IMG/VR virus record: IMGVR_UViG_3300027888_000002 | Coordinates: 1-40,268 of that record | DNA from: a virus | Strand: one strand, 5' to 3' | DNA: 40,268 nucleotides | Part shown: in pieces, positions 1 through 9,095 of the stretch | Layout of the letters: each line of letters begins with the position of its first letter | Position numbering within the stretch: position 1 is the stretch's first letter | Notes under the pieces: model-generated | Database searches by the model: none | Seen by the model: only the letters and a program-made list of their open reading frames with translations | What the model was told of the DNA's origin: nothing | Translations under genes and position numbers: made by a program

Positions 1-127
1 AAGGAATATGAGAGATTGATTACAGTTCCTTCCCCCAAGAAGGACTCTCAGCTTGCTCTGAGTATAAAGATTCTTAATCGGGCTGCCAATGAAGGAATGT
101 TTATTGGGAAGGAATTGAAAACAGAGG
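1..127. repeat. Terminal direct repeat, left copy (circular overlap)
   Basis: These 127 bases are identical to 40142-40268. An exact overlap of 127 bases is what an assembler using a 127-base word leaves at the ends of a circular or terminally redundant sequence. I infer a unit genome of 40,141 bp. The overlap itself is probably not a biological terminal repeat. Confidence 0.95.
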
Positions 128-537
128 CAACTGATAAGGAGATTATTGACAACTATCGTATGCATGCTAAGCTTATCGCCGAGTTAGTTAACAGAAGTAA
201 GGAGGAGGATCCTGTTGAAGTTACCAGAGAGCTGATGAAGCCTTACGTTGATAGGAAGATTGAGCATTGGATGACGAAGGCATGGAGAGATGCCTTTGGT
301 CGCACTACAGTGCAGGAGGAGGAGCGTATCAGGGAAGAGGCTACTCAGCAATTACAGGAGGAGGGAGAACTAGTCACCGAGGACTCAATTAACGAAAGAA
401 TCGAGGAGATAAGAAAAAGGGCTAGGGAAGGAGAAGAGGAAATTGAAGTAGATGAAGAAGAGGAGAAAGTAATTAAAGGAAGCGTTGAAGAAGTTATTGA
501 GATGATAAGAAGAAGAAGAGCTGGAGAGGAAGAGTAA
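1..537 (+). CDS. Internal virion (ejection) protein, gp15-position, 3' part
   Basis: This is the C-terminal part of a gene that starts at 39077 and is cut by linearisation. Joined across the 127-bp overlap it gives 533 residues. The reading frame is open from base 1 (K-E-Y-E-R-L-I), so the apparent TTG start at 16 is not a start. The tail is very rich in E, K and R and probably forms long helices. The gene lies between a gp14-like protein (38581) and a 1656-residue giant protein (539), the position held in T7-like virions by gp15, a component of the DNA-ejection complex. I recognise it by position, size and helical composition, not by a catalytic motif. Confidence 0.75.
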   Translation, partial: KEYERLITVPSPKKDSQLALSIKILNRAANEGMFIGKELKTEATDKEIIDNYRMHAKLIAELVNRSKEEDPVEVTRELMKPYVDRKIEHWMTKAWRDAFGRTTVQEEERIREEATQQLQEEGELVTEDSINERIEEIRKRAREGEEEIEVDEEEEKVIKGSVEEVIEMIRRRRAGEEE

Positions 538-538
538 G

Positions 539-3500
539 ATGCCAGATGGAATATTAGGATTGAGAGAGGAGGACAGACCTACTGTTAGGAAGAGAATTCC
601 CTTGGAGTCTCGTGAGCCAGGTTATTATCGAGGAGATCCGAGAACTTTCTGGAGTAGGATGGGAGATCTTTTTCGAGAAGATCCTGAAAAGTTAGTAGCC
701 AAGGCTCAAAATGCCTTAGCCTTCTCTGAAGAGTTTGGTATTACTCCCTCTGAGGCTTATGAATACCATGATGAAATCTCAGAAAGAATTTTTGGAGAGA
801 AACTGACAACTCCTGAGTTAATTGGTGGTCTCATGCATTTGCCTATTACAATGGCTTTAGCCTCAAATCCAGTTGGTCTTGTATTGGGAGTGGGGACTTA
901 CATGGCTATTGCTGAGGCAGAAAGTGCTGCTATCTCTCTAGCTAAAAATGAGAAGTACCAAGTTTTTCAACAAAGAGGGTTAGTGGATCTCCTTCCAGAA
1001 GATATTTCTGGGGTTACTAGAGAGGTCATTGATACTCTTGATGTAATTGGTAAGATGGCGGCAGCTGGAGGGATCTTTAAGACTTCTCCAAAAATTGGAA
1101 GAAGAATAGCCAGAAAGATTATGACCGAACACAGACTCCCCCGAGAAATATACATCAGCGGGAAGGATCTGAAGGCTGAATTACAAAGAGGGAATGTTTT
1201 ACCTGAGGAAGAGATGGAGTTTGTTAAGGCTTTAGGTTTAAAGGGAGCTGAATATAAAACAGCCTTGCAGAGAGGATTAAACATCAAGGTCCCTGCTGAG
1301 GATGTGATTACCATCACAGATAGGCCTTGGTATGCAAAATTCAAGAAACTTTTCAGAATCTCTCCCTACGAGGAAGTTAGAGTTCCTGGGGAAAGAAAGC
1401 CTACTTACGAGTTCGCTGCAGAAGTGGAAAAACCCTCAATAGAAAGACCAGGAATTGAAGCCCCTCCAGTTGAAGAGGCCCCAAGTCTTATTACTATGGA
1501 GAGAGCTAAGAAGAAGATTGGAGTTCTTTCTCTAAAACAAATTCTTACTTCAGAAGAGTCTGAGGAAGGGTTATTCTTGCTGGCTGATGGAAGTGTGCTC
1601 GGGGCAGTAGAGGGAGGAATACATGAAGGAGTGATGGCTGAGGTAATGGGTGTTACTGAGGAGCAAGTATATGAAGATGAGCAACTTTTTGAGGAGACTG
1701 CCAGACGTTTTTATAAAGAGACAGGAGCTATACGGTTTGGTCTAAGTATTATGGCTAAGCAAGTATATGTAGATATGCATAGTTTTCCTACCTCTCAACA
1801 GCAGGGGGCTGTAGAGCAGATATTACAGAGCCTGAAGCCATCGGAGAATTGGACATTGACTTATAGTTATCATCGGCCTTTTAAGCGTATGGAGTCTGGG
1901 AAGATAGCAAACCCAACCGTGGCTGACTTTAGAGATCTCTTACTCAAACTTGGTGAGGGAAGAAAGACTGTTCCCTTTGCAGAGAGGATAAAAGAGCCTG
2001 TGGAAGTTGCCCCTCCAGAAAAGAAAGTTATTTCTTTAGAAGAAGTGAGAGACGAAAGAGAGACGGCCAAAATAATTGAGGCCTTCACTGGGGGGCGAAC
2101 TTTTGAGGACATATCTCGAGAAACAAAGGAAATAGTTGGTCTCTTGAGTCAACGTCCTATTGAAGGGGATCAGGAAATAAAACACATAACTGATCTTTTG
2201 GAAGCCATAAATCCCAGCATAGAAAGAAGAGCAGTTGGTAAGTTCGTTTTATCTTATAAAGAAATAGACCCTGAGGGTCCTGATTATTTAACAACGGTCA
2301 CTAAAATTGATAATGTCTCGAATTATGAGTTTGACTCCCCGAAGATGAAAGGAATTAAAGAGGATCCTGATTTAGGAGATGCCTCTTACATGATGTATGG
2401 AGCCTGGAGTAATCTAGAAGGGGATCCCGTTATAGAAGGATATGATTTGTATAACACTAAAAATGGATGTCTTCTCTTCAGTGAGGAAGATCCTGGAAGA
2501 CCCCACTTTCTAGTACAGCTTAGTAAGATATCTGAGCCTCGTCTTGTAGGGAAAGAAATTGAATTAGAACCAAAGAATAAATTTGAAGAATTTACAAGAA
2601 CTCTTCCTGAGGAGAAGAGAATATGGTTTACAACAAAAGGTCCAACAAAACTCGAAGAGACAGCAAGAATCTTTGAGCTATTAGAAGAAAGGTATCCTGA
2701 GATCGAAAGTAAAATATCTCGAATTTTGTATGCTCCTTTAGCCGATAGACATGCTGAGACTATGGGAGGAGTAATAACTCTTTCTACTGTCGATGCTCCT
2801 ACTATGGGGCATGAAATAGGAGAACTCCTTCAACCTATGAAGCAGTTTGGGAGAGGAAAGACTATCACCGGAGAAGAGGCTAGAGAAAGAGATAAATTGT
2901 CAGACGCTATTGCTTATATCTTGATGGAGGAGGCCGGCCTAAAAACCCCCAGAAAGAGACCCTCTCCTGAATTGTTAGAAAAGGCAAAAGAACTTCTCTC
3001 TGGGGAAAAGCCAGAAATTCCTTCTCCTGATGTGAGGGATATAGCTGAGGAGGCTGCAAGAGAGATAAAGAATCCCAAGACAAGAATAAGACTGATTACG
3101 GGACAGACTAAGATCTCGGATTTGGTGAGAGAGGATGTTGCCTTTAAGGCTGCTCTACGAAGAGCGGCAAAGGAAGCCAGACATGCTCTGAGTGTTGGGA
3201 AAAAAGAAGGGTACGAGGCAGCCAAGAAACATTATCTTGAATTGAGGGATAAAGCAAAGAAGAGAATAGCTCAGAGAAGATATGTTCAGAAGCTGATTGA
3301 TAACATAGCCAGGTCTCTATCCAATGCTATTGACTTTTCTTATAAAGAGGGGATTGAGAATCTGAGGGAAGGGATTGATCCTCATTTTAGGGCAAAGAAG
3401 ACTATAGGGTCCAAAGAAAGAATGCAGAAGTTTTTTGCAGATCATCCAGAGATGCTGGCTGAGATGCCTACCAAGTTCATGAAGGAATTGAACAAGAAGC

Positions 3501-5509
3501 CTCTTAATGACTATACCATTGATGATCTTCAGCAAATTTCTGATGAAGTGACTCGATTAAGGAAATTAGGGAAACTAAAAAGGAGTCTGAAGTTAGCTCA
3601 GCGAAATAGAGAATTTGATGAGACTAGAGATACCCTTGTTTCTACAGTCTCCCGTGGCGGAAAGGTAAAGGAGGAGATTGTTGTTAGGGATACTAAGGAG
3701 AAAGCTGGAGTAAGACGTACAGCTCGCGCTTATAGTATGAGGCCCACTAGGATATTCGATAAGCTTGATAGAGGACAACAATTCTCTGGCCCCGCACATA
3801 GATTTTTCTATGATGAAGTCAATAAAGGAGTGGATGAGTCTCTTCGGATGATGGATAAGAGATTTAATACTGCTGGTGAGAAACGAAAGAGTTTAGGTAT
3901 ATCCGCTAGGGATTTATTGAGAACCCGTAAGATAGGTAAGGTGAGAATTGCTGTTGATGAGATGCTTGATATTTATGTTGGATGGAAGAATCCTCGAAAA
4001 AAGTTGGCTTTGATGTATGGGAATAATATCACCGAAGAACTCGCTACAGAGATTTTTAGTAAGCTCACAGATAAGGAGAAGGAATTTGCAGATTGGATAA
4101 TTTCAGAGTATGATGCAAACTACAGCCGTGTGAGGGAAGCTCATATTGAATATGCAAATGAAGACATGGGCTATGAACCTTTCTATACCCCCATCAGAAG
4201 AATGGATGTTACTCCCAACAAGTATAAGTCTGAGATAGCTGAGGAGATATTAGTTAGAAGTAATTTAAAGAAGGCATATGTTGGAAAGCAATTTACGATT
4301 GAGAGAAAAAATATCCCGAGGGAATATCAGAGACCCATTCGTTTAGGGCTATATAACACTTGGCTTGATCAGATACCAAAACAGGAAAGATATATTAGCT
4401 TAGGAACGAAGGTGAAGGAACTGCAGAAGATGACTTCTGACCCTGACTTCAGACAAGCTGTAAGGGATAATTTTGGTCCTCCCTATCTTGAGGCAGTAGA
4501 GGCATATAACAATAGAGTGGCTAATCCTGATATCTACAAAGCCTTTACTCGTTTGGAAAAAGGGTCTCAGACCTTAAGGAAAAACATGGTAATGGCCTAT
4601 TTGGCCTATAACCTTGTTACTATGGGAAAGCAGTTGCCTTCTGTCTTGTTGTATCTTCCAGAATCTGGTCCTTGGCATCTAATTGCTGCAGGTCTCGAAT
4701 TTGCTACTCACCCTATCGAAACAATAAGATTCGTAAATGAGAGAGACCCCCAGATAAAGCATAGAATGATTGAAAGGGAACTTGAGGAAATGAAATATTC
4801 TGGGAGAGTAATAAAGAAGTGGGGCAGATTTGGTATGCTTGGTATCAGAGGAATGGATAAGTTGGCTGTCACCACGGGATGGTTGGCGGTATATAACAGA
4901 AATGTAGGTAGATTGGGGGAAGAAGAGGCTATGAGATTGGCACAGAATGCCACTCTCCGAACTCAGCCTGCTGCCCATGCAAAGGATCTGCCTCAGCTAT
5001 ATGCCTCGAATGAATTTCTCAATTGGGGGCTTCAGTTTACCAATCAGCTGAATCAGATCTACAACATTGCAACTTATGATATTCCCCAAGATGTAAAGAG
5101 AGGAAGACTATATAAGGCTTTCTTAAGCTCTCTTGCCCTTGCTATGGTGTCCATGGTAATATGGACGATGTCTAATAGAAGACTTCCCGAGGATTTGGAG
5201 GATGTGGTGGATGCTCTTGTAGATGAGGCTATGATGGCTATTCCTCTAGTCGGCAGAACTATTGCAGCCGCCTCAAAGGGGTGGGAACAGCCTTCTCCTG
5301 CTTTCAAGATGTGGGTTGGATTAGGGAGACTTTATACTGAAGCTGAGAGAGAGGCAAAAGCAAAAGCTCTGGTTGAGGGATGTCTCGTTATGATGGGTAT
5401 TCCCTATACTGAGCCAAGAAGAGTTATTAAGGCAGTGGAGAAGGGAGAACCCATGGAGTTATTAGGCCCAAGAAAAGAAAAGAAAAAGGGGAGGAAAAGA
5501 TATGAATGA
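539..5509 (+). CDS. Giant internal virion / DNA-ejection protein (gp16-position, polyvalent type)
   Basis: At 1656 residues this is the largest gene of the phage. It sits directly behind the gp15-position gene, where T7 encodes gp16, which is ejected into the host and spans the envelope. I see no lysozyme or transglycosylase motif. A hydrophobic stretch lies near residues 95-125 and another near 1531-1545. Around residue 758 there is a HEIGE motif that resembles a degenerate metallopeptidase HExxx. The part from about residue 1070 to the end resembles the conserved C-terminal region of large polyvalent phage proteins (LPD38-like), by recollection of the family. The ATG at 539 follows the previous stop by one base and has a GGAGAGG ribosome site. 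The 3' end overlaps the next gene by 8 bases. The role in ejection is inferred from position and size. Confidence 0.75.
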   Translation: MPDGILGLREEDRPTVRKRIPLESREPGYYRGDPRTFWSRMGDLFREDPEKLVAKAQNALAFSEEFGITPSEAYEYHDEISERIFGEKLTTPELIGGLMHLPITMALASNPVGLVLGVGTYMAIAEAESAAISLAKNEKYQVFQQRGLVDLLPEDISGVTREVIDTLDVIGKMAAAGGIFKTSPKIGRRIARKIMTEHRLPREIYISGKDLKAELQRGNVLPEEEMEFVKALGLKGAEYKTALQRGLNIKVPAEDVITITDRPWYAKFKKLFRISPYEEVRVPGERKPTYEFAAEVEKPSIERPGIEAPPVEEAPSLITMERAKKKIGVLSLKQILTSEESEEGLFLLADGSVLGAVEGGIHEGVMAEVMGVTEEQVYEDEQLFEETARRFYKETGAIRFGLSIMAKQVYVDMHSFPTSQQQGAVEQILQSLKPSENWTLTYSYHRPFKRMESGKIANPTVADFRDLLLKLGEGRKTVPFAERIKEPVEVAPPEKKVISLEEVRDERETAKIIEAFTGGRTFEDISRETKEIVGLLSQRPIEGDQEIKHITDLLEAINPSIERRAVGKFVLSYKEIDPEGPDYLTTVTKIDNVSNYEFDSPKMKGIKEDPDLGDASYMMYGAWSNLEGDPVIEGYDLYNTKNGCLLFSEEDPGRPHFLVQLSKISEPRLVGKEIELEPKNKFEEFTRTLPEEKRIWFTTKGPTKLEETARIFELLEERYPEIESKISRILYAPLADRHAETMGGVITLSTVDAPTMGHEIGELLQPMKQFGRGKTITGEEARERDKLSDAIAYILMEEAGLKTPRKRPSPELLEKAKELLSGEKPEIPSPDVRDIAEEAAREIKNPKTRIRLITGQTKISDLVREDVAFKAALRRAAKEARHALSVGKKEGYEAAKKHYLELRDKAKKRIAQRRYVQKLIDNIARSLSNAIDFSYKEGIENLREGIDPHFRAKKTIGSKERMQKFFADHPEMLAEMPTKFMKELNKKPLNDYTIDDLQQISDEVTRLRKLGKLKRSLKLAQRNREFDETRDTLVSTVSRGGKVKEEIVVRDTKEKAGVRRTARAYSMRPTRIFDKLDRGQQFSGPAHRFFYDEVNKGVDESLRMMDKRFNTAGEKRKSLGISARDLLRTRKIGKVRIAVDEMLDIYVGWKNPRKKLALMYGNNITEELATEIFSKLTDKEKEFADWIISEYDANYSRVREAHIEYANEDMGYEPFYTPIRRMDVTPNKYKSEIAEEILVRSNLKKAYVGKQFTIERKNIPREYQRPIRLGLYNTWLDQIPKQERYISLGTKVKELQKMTSDPDFRQAVRDNFGPPYLEAVEAYNNRVANPDIYKAFTRLEKGSQTLRKNMVMAYLAYNLVTMGKQLPSVLLYLPESGPWHLIAAGLEFATHPIETIRFVNERDPQIKHRMIERELEEMKYSGRVIKKWGRFGMLGIRGMDKLAVTTGWLAVYNRNVGRLGEEEAMRLAQNATLRTQPAAHAKDLPQLYASNEFLNWGLQFTNQLNQIYNIATYDIPQDVKRGRLYKAFLSSLALAMVSMVIWTMSNRRLPEDLEDVVDALVDEAMMAIPLVGRTIAAASKGWEQPSPAFKMWVGLGRLYTEAEREAKAKALVEGCLVMMGIPYTEPRRVIKAVEKGEPMELLGPRKEKKKGRKRYE

Positions 5510-5732
5510 TTATTTAGTTGTATCTGGGCTTGTTATTGGAGTTAATGGCCTCTCCTTAGGAGTCGTATGTTATGCTGTTAAGAAGATCATTAATAGTAAT
5601 ATTGAAAACTTGATAAAGAAGGTTGAGAGAGAAAGGGAAAGTAGAATAACAGTAGATAACGAACTTTGGGAAGCCATTAATAGCCACGGACACAAAGGAT
5701 TGGATCTTAATGGATCAAGGGTTACAAGATAG
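5502..5732 (+). CDS. Small membrane-anchored coiled-coil protein of the lysis region
   Basis: This 76-residue protein has one N-terminal membrane segment (about residues 5-27), a charged helix (35-55), and a C-terminal HGHKGLDLNGSRVTR-type tail. Similar short proteins with an N-H-G-H-x-G motif are common beside the holin and endolysin genes of podoviruses. The start overlaps the end of the giant ejection gene by 8 bases, suggesting coupled translation. It could be a holin partner or a spanin-like component. No function is proved by sequence. Confidence 0.6.
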   Translation: MNDYLVVSGLVIGVNGLSLGVVCYAVKKIINSNIENLIKKVERERESRITVDNELWEAINSHGHKGLDLNGSRVTR

Positions 5733-5742
5733 AGGAGAATAG

Positions 5743-6171
5743 ATGGATTACATTCCAAAATATTTTCGTCCCTATGAATTAATTCCTAAGGAGACATATG
5801 AACTTCTAAAAAATAGGCCTTGGGTAGTCTGGCAGCTTTTTGATCCAAGAACTCTCTATGTGGGAGACAGGATAAGAGAGAAATACGGAAAGATGATTTG
5901 CAATACTTGGTGGTGGGGAGGAACTCACCAATATCGAGGCTGGAGACCTATAGGATGTAAAGAGGGGGCGGAATATTCTCAACATCGTTTTGGTCGGGCT
6001 TTGGATCTTGTTCCTATGGGGGCCACTGTTGAGGATATTTGGTCGGATATTGAAGCGGGGGACAATTTTAACTATATTACTTGTATTGAAAAGGGTAGTG
6101 CAGAAACAGAGATTACCTGGCTTCATTTTGACACAAGAAATTATAAAGGGCTTTTAATTGTTTATCCATAG
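5743..6171 (+). CDS. Endolysin, M15-type peptidase (L-Ala-D-Glu / D-Ala-D-Ala peptidase fold)
   Basis: This 142-residue protein carries the zinc-site pattern of M15 (VanY/phage endolysin) peptidases. S79-x-H81-x-x-G84-x-A86-x-D88 supplies two ligands, and the C-terminal W126-L-H128 supplies the third. E121 or E123 is a candidate general base. The length matches single-domain M15_3-type endolysins without a cell-wall-binding domain. The gene lies between two membrane-protein genes and ahead of the holin, forming a lysis cassette. It should cleave peptide cross-links of host peptidoglycan at the end of infection. The ATG at 5743 has an upstream GAGGAG. No signal peptide is visible, so release by the holin is expected. 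Confidence 0.85.
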   Translation: MDYIPKYFRPYELIPKETYELLKNRPWVVWQLFDPRTLYVGDRIREKYGKMICNTWWWGGTHQYRGWRPIGCKEGAEYSQHRFGRALDLVPMGATVEDIWSDIEAGDNFNYITCIEKGSAETEITWLHFDTRNYKGLLIVYP

Positions 6172-6182
6172 GGAGGTGTATT

Positions 6183-6752
6183 ATGAAATTAGGGGAAATT
6201 TTGGCGAAGGCCGGGTCAATGGCCATCAAGACCTTTGTTCCTGGTGGAAGTATGATGCTTGATATTGTTAATGAGTTTTTGCCTAAGGATAAACAACTTC
6301 CTCCGGATGCCACAGGGAAGCAAGTTATTCAGGCCGTAAATAGTCTACCTCCCGAACAACGAGCCCAGATATACTGGAAGGAGATTGATGTGGAGTTAGC
6401 AGAAATTAGTTCTTGGACTCAAGTGCAAGAATCTCTTGCACAAGCTGATAAGGCAGGAGCCTCTACAAGACCACAAATTGCCTTGATAATGGCCAAAATA
6501 GTAGCCTTTGTTGTCATTGCTTTCTCTTCTATGTGGGTAATAGTTATCTTTCAAGATCATACAGAGATGGCTAAAAGACTGGCGGACTCCTGGCCTCTAA
6601 TGTTGGCTATTATTGCAACTCCTACTGCTCTTCTCCGAGCCTACTTTGGGATGAGAACAAAGGAGAAAATGGATAGGTATAGTGCAGCAGTAGGCCAGCC
6701 CGTTCAGCCTTCGAATTTCCTGGTGGACATTATTAAGATGATAAAGAGTTAG
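6183..6752 (+). CDS. Holin, 3TM/GTA-type family
   Basis: This 189-residue protein has a soluble N-terminal half and two clear membrane segments at about residues 99-124 and 137-155. They are followed by FGMRTKEKMDR, close to the end signature of the GTA-type holin family (Holin_3TM). That family pairs with endolysins to permeabilise the inner membrane. The gene follows the M15 endolysin by 11 bases and has a strong GGGAGGTG ribosome site. A short hydrophobic stretch near the N-terminus could be the third segment. The pairing with the endolysin gives fairly high confidence. Confidence 0.8.
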   Translation: MKLGEILAKAGSMAIKTFVPGGSMMLDIVNEFLPKDKQLPPDATGKQVIQAVNSLPPEQRAQIYWKEIDVELAEISSWTQVQESLAQADKAGASTRPQIALIMAKIVAFVVIAFSSMWVIVIFQDHTEMAKRLADSWPLMLAIIATPTALLRAYFGMRTKEKMDRYSAAVGQPVQPSNFLVDIIKMIKS

Positions 6753-6764
6753 AAGGAGATAGAC

Positions 6765-7046
6765 ATGAGATTGGCATTAGTCACTGCCTCACTTGATGCA
6801 GAAAATACTTTTAGCGATTGGGTTACTATTCGGGGATCTTTTAATTTCTCCCTTTCTGGTTCTTGGGTAGCCACTGTTCATTTTCAAAGATCTTTTGATA
6901 AGGGAGTGACTCCTTTAGATGTAGAATCTTTTAATGCCAATGTGGAAAGAATCGGTAAGGAACCAGAAGAGGGGGTGTGGTATCGTTTCGGTATAAAAGC
7001 AGGTAACCACACCTCTGGGACAATTATTGGAAGAATAAGCCAGTAG
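6765..7046 (+). CDS. Small beta-rich virion-associated protein
   Basis: This 93-residue protein has the alternating pattern of an all-beta fold: W-V-T-I-R-G-S-F-N-F, then W-V-A-T-V-H-F-Q-R-S-F-D. Similar short proteins occur between holin and tail-fibre genes in other phages and are presumed to be virion or fibre components. It has no catalytic motif, signal peptide or membrane segment. It is co-oriented with the lysis and fibre genes, with 12 bases to the previous gene. Confidence 0.5.
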   Translation: MRLALVTASLDAENTFSDWVTIRGSFNFSLSGSWVATVHFQRSFDKGVTPLDVESFNANVERIGKEPEEGVWYRFGIKAGNHTSGTIIGRISQ

Positions 7047-7054
7047 GAGGTATT

Positions 7055-7210
7055 ATGAGAATTGTTGTAATAGTCCTTGGGGTAACATGTCTTGCCTATT
7101 GGACATTGGCAAGGGAGTTACGAAGGGCGGCTTTCAAGGAGAGAGCCTTTCAGATGAAACTTGAAAATAGGAAGTTAATCAAAATAGCCAGATGGTTGTT
7201 ATTCTGGTAG
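7055..7210 (+). CDS. 51-residue single-pass membrane micro-protein
   Basis: This is a short open frame with an excellent ribosome site (AGGAGG, five to six bases before the ATG at 7055). It has an N-terminal hydrophobic segment (about residues 3-16) followed by a basic amphipathic tail (R-E-L-R-R-A-A-F-K). It starts 8 bases after the previous stop and ends 13 bases before the next start, so it fills a gap in a tight operon. It may be a lysis accessory (spanin- or antiholin-like). No family was recognised. Confidence 0.6.
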   Translation: MRIVVIVLGVTCLAYWTLARELRRAAFKERAFQMKLENRKLIKIARWLLFW

Positions 7211-7223
7211 AGGAGAATAAACT

Positions 7224-7649
7224 ATGGCAGACATAATCTATAATAGGTTCCTATACAATTTGCTGGAAAAGTTGGTCGATCTGGGCAGCGGTGGTGATAC
7301 GATCAATGTCGCGCTCTTGGACAATACCTATAGCCCCAACAAGGACCATAATGTATGGGCCGACGTTTCCGCCAAGGAGATAAGCGGGACTGGATACACC
7401 GCAGGTGGTGCGGCTCTGGCAAATCAGGCTGTCACTCAAGATGATGCTAATGATAAGGCCAAGTGGGACGCGGACGATCAGACCTGGAGCAACGCCACGA
7501 TCACGGCTCGTTACGCGATCATCCGGGATGTCACGCTGGACTGCCTGATCTGCTGTTTCGATCTCGGCTCGGACAAGTCCTCGGAGGCCAACGACTTTAC
7601 GATCCAGTGGCATACGGACGGGATCCTGAACCTGGCGCAAGGTGCATAG
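7224..7649 (+). CDS. Virion-associated protein of higher GC, probable recent acquisition
   Basis: This 141-residue protein (MADIIYNRF start) resembles small structural proteins found near the tail-fibre genes of many phages. From about 7260 to 7650 codons are visibly richer in G/C at the third position (GATCTGGGCAGC and GACGGGATCCTG, for example) than in genes on either side. That suggests horizontal exchange. A Cys pair (L-I-C-C-F) lies near residue 110. No membrane segment or enzyme motif is seen. It may be a fibre-associated or receptor-region decoration protein. Confidence 0.55.
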   Translation: MADIIYNRFLYNLLEKLVDLGSGGDTINVALLDNTYSPNKDHNVWADVSAKEISGTGYTAGGAALANQAVTQDDANDKAKWDADDQTWSNATITARYAIIRDVTLDCLICCFDLGSDKSSEANDFTIQWHTDGILNLAQGA

Positions 7650-7676
7650 AAGAATTAACAGAAAGGAGAATCTTGA

Positions 7677-8153
7677 ATGGCAACAAGACAGGAAATACAA
7701 ATAGCCCAGGATCTGATTCGTTTCATCAACATTATGAATGATCTTCTGGATTGCGCCTCATGGATTTTGAGGGAAATAGATCCGCAGACAGGGGAGAAAT
7801 ACCAGATGCAAATACCCGATACTGATCCTCCAGAATTTCGAGATGCAACGCTTGAGGAACTCAAAGAAACGGTCAAACGTATGGGGCAGAATGTCCTCGG
7901 ATATTGGAATATGATTGATGCTTTCAAAAACAAATACGGCGGAGCTAATCTAAGAGATGCGCTATTATCTTTGGGAGTTGATGTTACTGCTGTTCAAACC
8001 GACCTAGCCAATTTTGATGTAGAGGCAAGGCATTTATGGCAGAATATTAAAGACGCACAGACTAAAGAAGAGCTTATCCCGTTTGCTGACCGTATTGATG
8101 CAAATATTCCGAAACTTGTTCTTGTACGGCGTTCCTGGTGCTTGGGGTTATAA
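7677..8153 (+). CDS. Helical protein of the fibre region
   Basis: This 158-residue protein is mostly helical (T-R-Q-E-I-Q-I-A-Q-D-L-I-R-F-I) and ends in a hydrophobic RRSWCLGL. It is preceded by AGAAAGGAGAATCTTG, a good ribosome site, and stops immediately before the next start, so the two are translationally linked. Its context among virion genes suggests a structural or fibre-attachment role. No family was recognised with certainty. Confidence 0.5.
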   Translation: MATRQEIQIAQDLIRFINIMNDLLDCASWILREIDPQTGEKYQMQIPDTDPPEFRDATLEELKETVKRMGQNVLGYWNMIDAFKNKYGGANLRDALLSLGVDVTAVQTDLANFDVEARHLWQNIKDAQTKEELIPFADRIDANIPKLVLVRRSWCLGL

Positions 8154-9074
8154 ATGACTATTACTGTTGGAAATGCTTGCGAAGATCGAACTGGCGCAAC
8201 TGTTCCTGGCGATCAAACATATATTGATAAAAACACTACCGCAGACGGAACCGGTTCGATAGATTATATTTGTCTTTATATTAACGCCGCCGCTACGGGG
8301 GTGGAAGTTGCCTCATTCGTAAATGAGAATCTCCATGTGTTCTCAACCAACGGAACGGCAACACTCGGAGATATGGGAGTAGGTTTACAAGAATTTAATG
8401 CTCCCGGAGATTTTACTGCATTTCCTATAAATGAGGGTGAATATATTGGATTTCACCACGCCTCTGGCAAAGTAGATGCGACTGGTACCGGTGGCTCGGG
8501 AATCTGGTACAAGGCTGGGGATTCAATTCCTTGTGAATCGGTTACTTTTGATTCCTATCCAGGCTGGATTTTAAGCATTTATGCAACCGGAACGGAAACG
8601 GGAGGTCCCACAGTCGTACAAGTAAATTGTCTCTTCATCGGCTCCAGTATGAAGGATGAGAGCCTGAGCCGAGGATGCAAACTGACTCCCGATATACTGA
8701 ATGTAGGCTCGATTCCGCAATCACTTACATTTAAGGGCGGTGTGACTGTGATGCCTTCAGTCTTAAATATAGCTTCGGTTGTGCAATCAACGGGGATTAA
8801 ATGTGGGATAACTATTTCACCCTCATTGCTTTCGATTGCAGCTATGTTACAGGATGAGACGTTTAAGGGTGCCGTAACAATAGCTCCGGCTGTACTCAGT
8901 GTGGATACACAGGCCAAAAGTCCAACTATAGTTATAGCGGGAGCAGTTGTTATAAAACCAGGTTGCTTGATCATTACTCCTCAGATCATTAGCCCACAAG
9001 TATTGACTAAAGAAGAGATGAGAGTTCTTTCGGGGATATTAAAAGAGATACTTTCCAGTATTTTGGGAAGTTAA
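8154..9074 (+). CDS. Virion surface protein with 22-residue repeats
   Basis: This 306-residue protein has two parts. Residues 1-165 look like a beta-sandwich domain seen in phage appendage proteins (T-I-x-V-G-N ... G-W-I-L-S-I-Y-A-T-G). Residues 176-285 contain four to five tandem repeats of about 22 residues with the pattern T-x-x-P-x-x-L-x-I-x-x-x-x-Q-x-x-x-F-K-G-x-V, followed by a short helix (KEEMRVLSGILKEIL). The regular P and L spacing suggests a stacked beta-solenoid or a trimeric shaft. The ATG abuts the previous stop codon. It probably forms part of the host-contact apparatus just upstream of the tail fibre. Confidence 0.6.
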   Translation: MTITVGNACEDRTGATVPGDQTYIDKNTTADGTGSIDYICLYINAAATGVEVASFVNENLHVFSTNGTATLGDMGVGLQEFNAPGDFTAFPINEGEYIGFHHASGKVDATGTGGSGIWYKAGDSIPCESVTFDSYPGWILSIYATGTETGGPTVVQVNCLFIGSSMKDESLSRGCKLTPDILNVGSIPQSLTFKGGVTVMPSVLNIASVVQSTGIKCGITISPSLLSIAAMLQDETFKGAVTIAPAVLSVDTQAKSPTIVIAGAVVIKPGCLIITPQIISPQVLTKEEMRVLSGILKEILSSILGS

Positions 9075-9095
9075 CATAAAAAGGAGATCTAGGTT

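Noticed and set aside
1-127. Biological direct terminal repeat as in T7
   Set aside because: Exactly 127 bases inside a virion gene is the mark of assembler word size. T7-type repeats lie outside genes near the early promoters.
539-5509. Metallopeptidase domain at the HEIGE motif (around 2810)
   Set aside because: The third ligand and the usual HExxH are missing. I keep it as a resemblance only.
7251-7741. Long frames on both strands overlapping the high-GC virion gene
   Set aside because: High GC reduces stop codons. The + frame starting at 7224 has the good ribosome site and homologue-like sequence; the others do not.
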